The translations under genes and the position numbers were made by a program. From the NCBI RefSeq assembly GCF_018364065.1, contig NZ_JAGZMO010000008.1, forward strand, positions 17,119 through 81,118: a stretch of DNA of 64,000 nt, read 5' to 3'. This document shows positions 61,174-64,000 of this stretch, one piece after another. Within the stretch, counting starts at the first letter, position 1. Every line of letters begins with the position of its first letter. The stretch is from Veillonella sp. Lineage in GTDB: Bacteria; Bacillota; Negativicutes; Veillonellales; Veillonellaceae. The notes under the pieces were generated by a model. The model saw only the letters and a list, made by a program, of their open reading frames with translations. It had not been told where the DNA came from and did no database searches.

Positions 61174-62442
61174 ATGTCAACGCAAGTACAATCAGAAAAA
61201 CGTGGTTTCGACAAAAAGTGGATTTCATTCGGCACTTTAATGTTGGGGGCCGGTACGATTTACAAATTAGGATTCTTAAAAGATGCTTTCTATGTGCCGA
61301 TGCAGGAGTTTATGGGGTTAAGCCATACGCAAATCGGTACAGCCATGAGTGTGGCCGGTATTATTTCTACGTTTGGATTTTTAGCTTCTATTTATTTAAC
61401 CGATCGTATTTCCAAGATAATCATGATTCCGCTGGCATTAATCGGCATTTGCCTCTGCGGTTTGTGGCTCTCCACATTCCCATCCTACGCCATGTTCTTA
61501 CTTATCTATTGTTTATTAGCTATCTGTGCGGATATGCTTTACTGGCCTACCATGCTTAAGACAGTACGTCTCTTAGGTACGAAGGATGAACAGGGCCGCA
61601 TGTTCGGTATCATGGAAGCAGGCCGCGGTCTTGTAGATACAGTCATCGCCTTCTGTGCTCTCGGTATATTCTCGGCCATGGGCAGTAATGCGGCAGGTCT
61701 GCGCGCCGCCATTCTCTTCTACGCCATTGTTCCCGGCGTTATCGGTGTGTTAATGTACTTCTTGCTTGAACCTGATAAAAAGGAAGAGATGCAAGGTGCA
61801 GCGGAAGAAAAATTGAGTGCCAACCAACAAGCTTGGGAAGGTGCTAAAAAAGCATTAAAGAACAAAAATATCTGGTTAGTTTCTTGTAATATTTTCTTAG
61901 TTTACAGTGTATATTGCGGTATTACTTACTTCATTCCATTCTTAAAAGAAGCTTACGCATTACCTGCTACTTTGATCGGTGTGTATGGTATCATTAACCA
62001 ATACGGTCTTAAAATGTTAGGTGGCCCTGTGGGCGGTCTTATTACCGACAAAGTGCTTCATTCCCCAACTAAGAACTTACGCATTGCGTTCTTAGTGACT
62101 ACTGTAATTATGTTATTATTCGCATGGATGCCTCATGACATGTTAAATGTGTACACAGGCGTTGCCATTTCCTTACTTATTAGTGCCTGCATCTACAGTA
62201 TGCGTGCCGTATTCTTCGCTCCTATGGACGAAGTAAACGTACCTCGTGAAATTACCGGTTCCGCTATGTCTATGGGTTCCTTCATCGGTTACTTACCGGG
62301 TGCTTTCATGTACGCCGTATACGGTTCTATCCTTGATACCTATGCAGGTTTAGCCGGCTACCAAATCGTATTTACATTGATGTCAGCCTTCGCTATTGCA
62401 GGTATTCTTTTAAGTTCTTACATCTTAAAACAAATTAAATAA
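61174..62442 (+). CDS. MFS transporter
   Basis: A 422-residue twelve-helix carrier. The loop 2-3 motif is reduced (LTDRISKIIMIP), and the second half has GGPVGGLITDKVLHSP, a repeat of the same motif. Helix 1 carries GAGTIYKLGFLKDAF, where a Lys and Arg-poor pocket recalls organophosphate:phosphate antiporter relatives, but this is weak. A link to the divergent DeoR and phosphodiesterase genes suggests uptake of a phosphorylated or sugar-like compound. GGGAGG sits six bases before the ATG; its own terminator follows. Confidence 0.9.
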   Translation: MSTQVQSEKRGFDKKWISFGTLMLGAGTIYKLGFLKDAFYVPMQEFMGLSHTQIGTAMSVAGIISTFGFLASIYLTDRISKIIMIPLALIGICLCGLWLSTFPSYAMFLLIYCLLAICADMLYWPTMLKTVRLLGTKDEQGRMFGIMEAGRGLVDTVIAFCALGIFSAMGSNAAGLRAAILFYAIVPGVIGVLMYFLLEPDKKEEMQGAAEEKLSANQQAWEGAKKALKNKNIWLVSCNIFLVYSVYCGITYFIPFLKEAYALPATLIGVYGIINQYGLKMLGGPVGGLITDKVLHSPTKNLRIAFLVTTVIMLLFAWMPHDMLNVYTGVAISLLISACIYSMRAVFFAPMDEVNVPREITGSAMSMGSFIGYLPGAFMYAVYGSILDTYAGLAGYQIVFTLMSAFAIAGILLSSYILKQIK

Positions 62443-62509
62443 GATACGTTATATAAAAACATTACATTTGAAAACACCTCTAATGTAAATCCAAATATTG
62501 TGTGAAGTA

Positions 62510-62542
62510 AAAAAGCACTGACTATATAAGTCAGTGCTTTTT
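62510..62542 (+). terminator. Terminator of the MFS gene
   Basis: AAAAAGCACTGACT / AGTCAGTGCTTTTT arms with a five-base loop; T-run on the plus strand. Confidence 0.92.
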
Positions 62543-62689
62543 GTTTTATCTATTCATTTGTCAAGTTAATGTAAAACGCTGTTAAACGGCAATCTTTACC
62601 TGTATAATCATTAAATTGATTATGACCTACCGGGTATGCAGTTATGCCTCAGTACTGTAATAGTACCTTTAATGTTCTATAAATGCCAA

Positions 62690-63046
62690 TTAGCGTTCAC
62701 GCTGGTAGCTGCCTAAGGTCGTCATATACACAGCGCCTAAACTGTCTAATGCTGCCTTAACCGCATAGCTAGGGTCACCATATACATGACAGGATTTTAC
62801 AGTCCCTAATTCGCCAAACTGCGTAGCGTAATTGTCACCAAACCATTTTAAATGGTTCAATGTAGCTTCATTACTTTCATAATGTTCTACGGTACGTAAT
62901 ATACCGTTATCATAGGACCAGTGATAGTAAATTACGCCCGGATCCTGAGCTGTTTCAGCAATCATAACTTCAGCCAAACGCTTTAAATCCTCTACCTTAT
63001 TTGGGCGAATCGCCACCTCTAACACGAAATTAATACCTCTACTCAC
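62690..63046 (-). CDS. Antibiotic biosynthesis monooxygenase (ABM) domain protein
   Basis: The 118-residue product is a ferredoxin-fold ABM protein: FVLEVAIRPNKVEDLKRLAEVM, DPGVIYYHWSYDNG and VEHYESNEATLNHLKW are the usual strand-helix elements with the conserved His. Homologues include quinol monooxygenase YgiN and heme-degrading enzymes, but heme-binding residues cannot be confirmed and function is unassigned. Start is GTG with AGGAGG seven bases upstream; an ATG in between is out of frame. Single gene between the MFS unit and the rRNA-flanking repeats. Confidence 0.85.
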   Translation of the reverse strand: MSRGINFVLEVAIRPNKVEDLKRLAEVMIAETAQDPGVIYYHWSYDNGILRTVEHYESNEATLNHLKWFGDNYATQFGELGTVKSCHVYGDPSYAVKAALDSLGAVYMTTLGSYQRER

Positions 63047-63214
63047 CTTGCATCCTCCTATCTCCCTAAATGATGCCCCTCATGCGATACTAAGGCTACC
63101 ACGCCGATAACCTTACACTATAACTTTATTATGAGGTTTCCACTTTGTAAAAGTCAATTAAGGAAATAGTAAAAACTAGACTTGAAATAGTGAGATATAG
63201 ACTTGAGTTGTTGT

Positions 63215-63873
63215 TTTTCGGATGCTGCGGATTTTTACTTACGCTCGGCTCTAATCATGGCAAATTGGCTGGAGTCGCCCTTAATCAGCAACTTCCTGCT
63301 CAGTGGCTGTGGATTTCGCTTCGCGAAATCTTACACACTAAATTAAAGGATTCTACGCGTCGCTCTGCAATCTCCTGAGCCCATAGAAGTTTTCCTGTTC
63401 GGTCTCTGTGGATTCTTCTTCGAAGAATCTTACGATCCGAACTACACGATTCACAATAATTTATGCGTCGCTCCGCTCCTATAAATTATGTTCACTGTGT
63501 ATCACATTGTGGTAAGTTGGCTGGAAGCTATCTTAAATCCTTCACGCTGGCAACTTCCTGTTCGGATGCTGTGAATTTCTACTTACGCTCGACTCTACTT
63601 GCTGAAGTTTTCCGTTCATCCCTGTGGATTCTTCTTCGAAGAATCTTACGGTCTGAACTAAGAGATTCACTCATGTTTGCGCGTCACTTACGTTCCTTCA
63701 AACATGGTTCACTACTTAACGCCCCTCACTAAAAGATTACACCTATTTGTGCGTACCTTCGGTCCTCCAAATTATGTTCACTGTGTATCCCGGAGCCGCT
63801 TATTCTACCTTTTAGATTCTACTGTACTTTTACTAAGTTGGCTGGAATCGGCCTTATGAGATACGAAGTATCT
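63215..63873. repeat. Hairpin-rich degenerate repeat field next to the rRNA operon
   Basis: Recurring modules: GTGGATTCTTCTTCGAAGAATC (two exact hairpins at 63411-63429 and 63627-63645, a variant at 63312-63330), AAATTATGTTCACTGTGTATC (63483 and 63770), loops of the type GCGTCGCTCCGCTCCT flanked by complementary but different arms (63458-63487, 63675-63704, 63745-63772), and TTGGCTGGA words (63265, 63518, 63838) that match the 5S rRNA 3' part. No open frame is convincing in this 880-base stretch. Confidence 0.75.
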
Positions 63874-63885
63874 CATAATAAAAGA

Positions 63886-63917
63886 AAAAGGTCATACCCA
63901 ATCGGGTATGACCTTTT
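63886..63917 (-). terminator. Terminator of the rRNA operon
   Basis: AAAAGGTCATACCC / GGGTATGACCTTTT arms with a four-base loop, just past the 5S gene; T-rich on both strands. Confidence 0.9.
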
Positions 63918-63927
63918 CTTTTAATTA

Positions 63928-64000
<73 letters not shown>

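Noticed and set aside
63190..63859. Short plus-strand open frames of 60-90 codons in the region before the 5S gene
   Set aside because: They are made of the same degenerate hairpin repeats, share no protein-like composition and lack ribosome sites.

Overview
The window reads as chromosome of an anaerobic, diderm Firmicute of the Negativicutes, most likely the family Veillonellaceae. The evidence is a full sodium-pumping methylmalonyl-CoA decarboxylase cluster linked to methylmalonyl-CoA mutase, epimerase and a CoA-transferase (the succinate-to-propionate route of Veillonella-type fermenters), Firmicute-style regulation (T-box before valS, Rrf2 before cydAB), and an O-antigen-ligase-like protein that fits an outer membrane. 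Species cannot be named: the only rRNA here is the 3' end of a 5S gene at the right edge.

Layout. 0-8.6 kb: maf, ackA with a lipoprotein gene, a DUF401 permease with a divergent TetR regulator, tmcAL, pyrR, rluD-lspA. 8.7-18.4 kb: a ferredoxin, then the propionate block (CoA-transferase, split mutase, meaB / epimerase, mmdA-mmdD(E)-mmdC / mmdB, a 43-residue membrane peptide), all on the minus strand and broken by two intrinsic terminators. 18.7-36.2 kb: O-antigen ligase-like, folC, T-box-valS, tatC, polyprenyl synthase, engB, lon, clpX, clpP, tig, CBS protein, a tail-anchored unknown, rlmH, htrA. 36.2-41.8 kb: WalJ-like hydrolase, larE next to a RuBisCO-like protein, an aminotransferase, flavodoxin with DUF3793. 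42-49 kb: a small exported peptide, thioesterase, tag, M20 peptidase, MATE exporter with a long attenuator-like leader, DASS transporter. 49.4-55.8 kb: rrf2-cydAB, phosphate uptake, moaB, HAD phosphatase. 55.9-63 kb: dsdA, AGCS symporter, phosphodiesterase and DeoR facing an MFS gene across a helically phased operator array, then a small monooxygenase. 63.2-64 kb: hairpin-rich repeats abutting the 3' end of an rRNA operon.

How it fits together. Succinate is activated by CoA transfer from propionyl-CoA, rearranged by the B12 mutase (protected by MeaB), epimerised, and decarboxylated by MmdA-E with Na+ export. Acetate kinase supplies ATP from acetyl phosphate, cytochrome bd removes oxygen, and DASS, AGCS and MFS carriers feed organic and amino acids.

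Two themes recur outside the genes. Many spacers hold degenerate short tandem repeats of 14-35 bp; some include the neighbouring stop codon and one lies inside a coding region (tmcAL). Several leaders carry structured or operator-like sequence. The most noteworthy items are the in-frame internal start that would yield the epsilon subunit from mmdD, the terminator between mmdC and mmdB, the MATE leader, the RuBisCO-like/LarE pair, and the repeat field beside the 5S gene. No mobile element, CRISPR array, prophage or tRNA gene was recognised.
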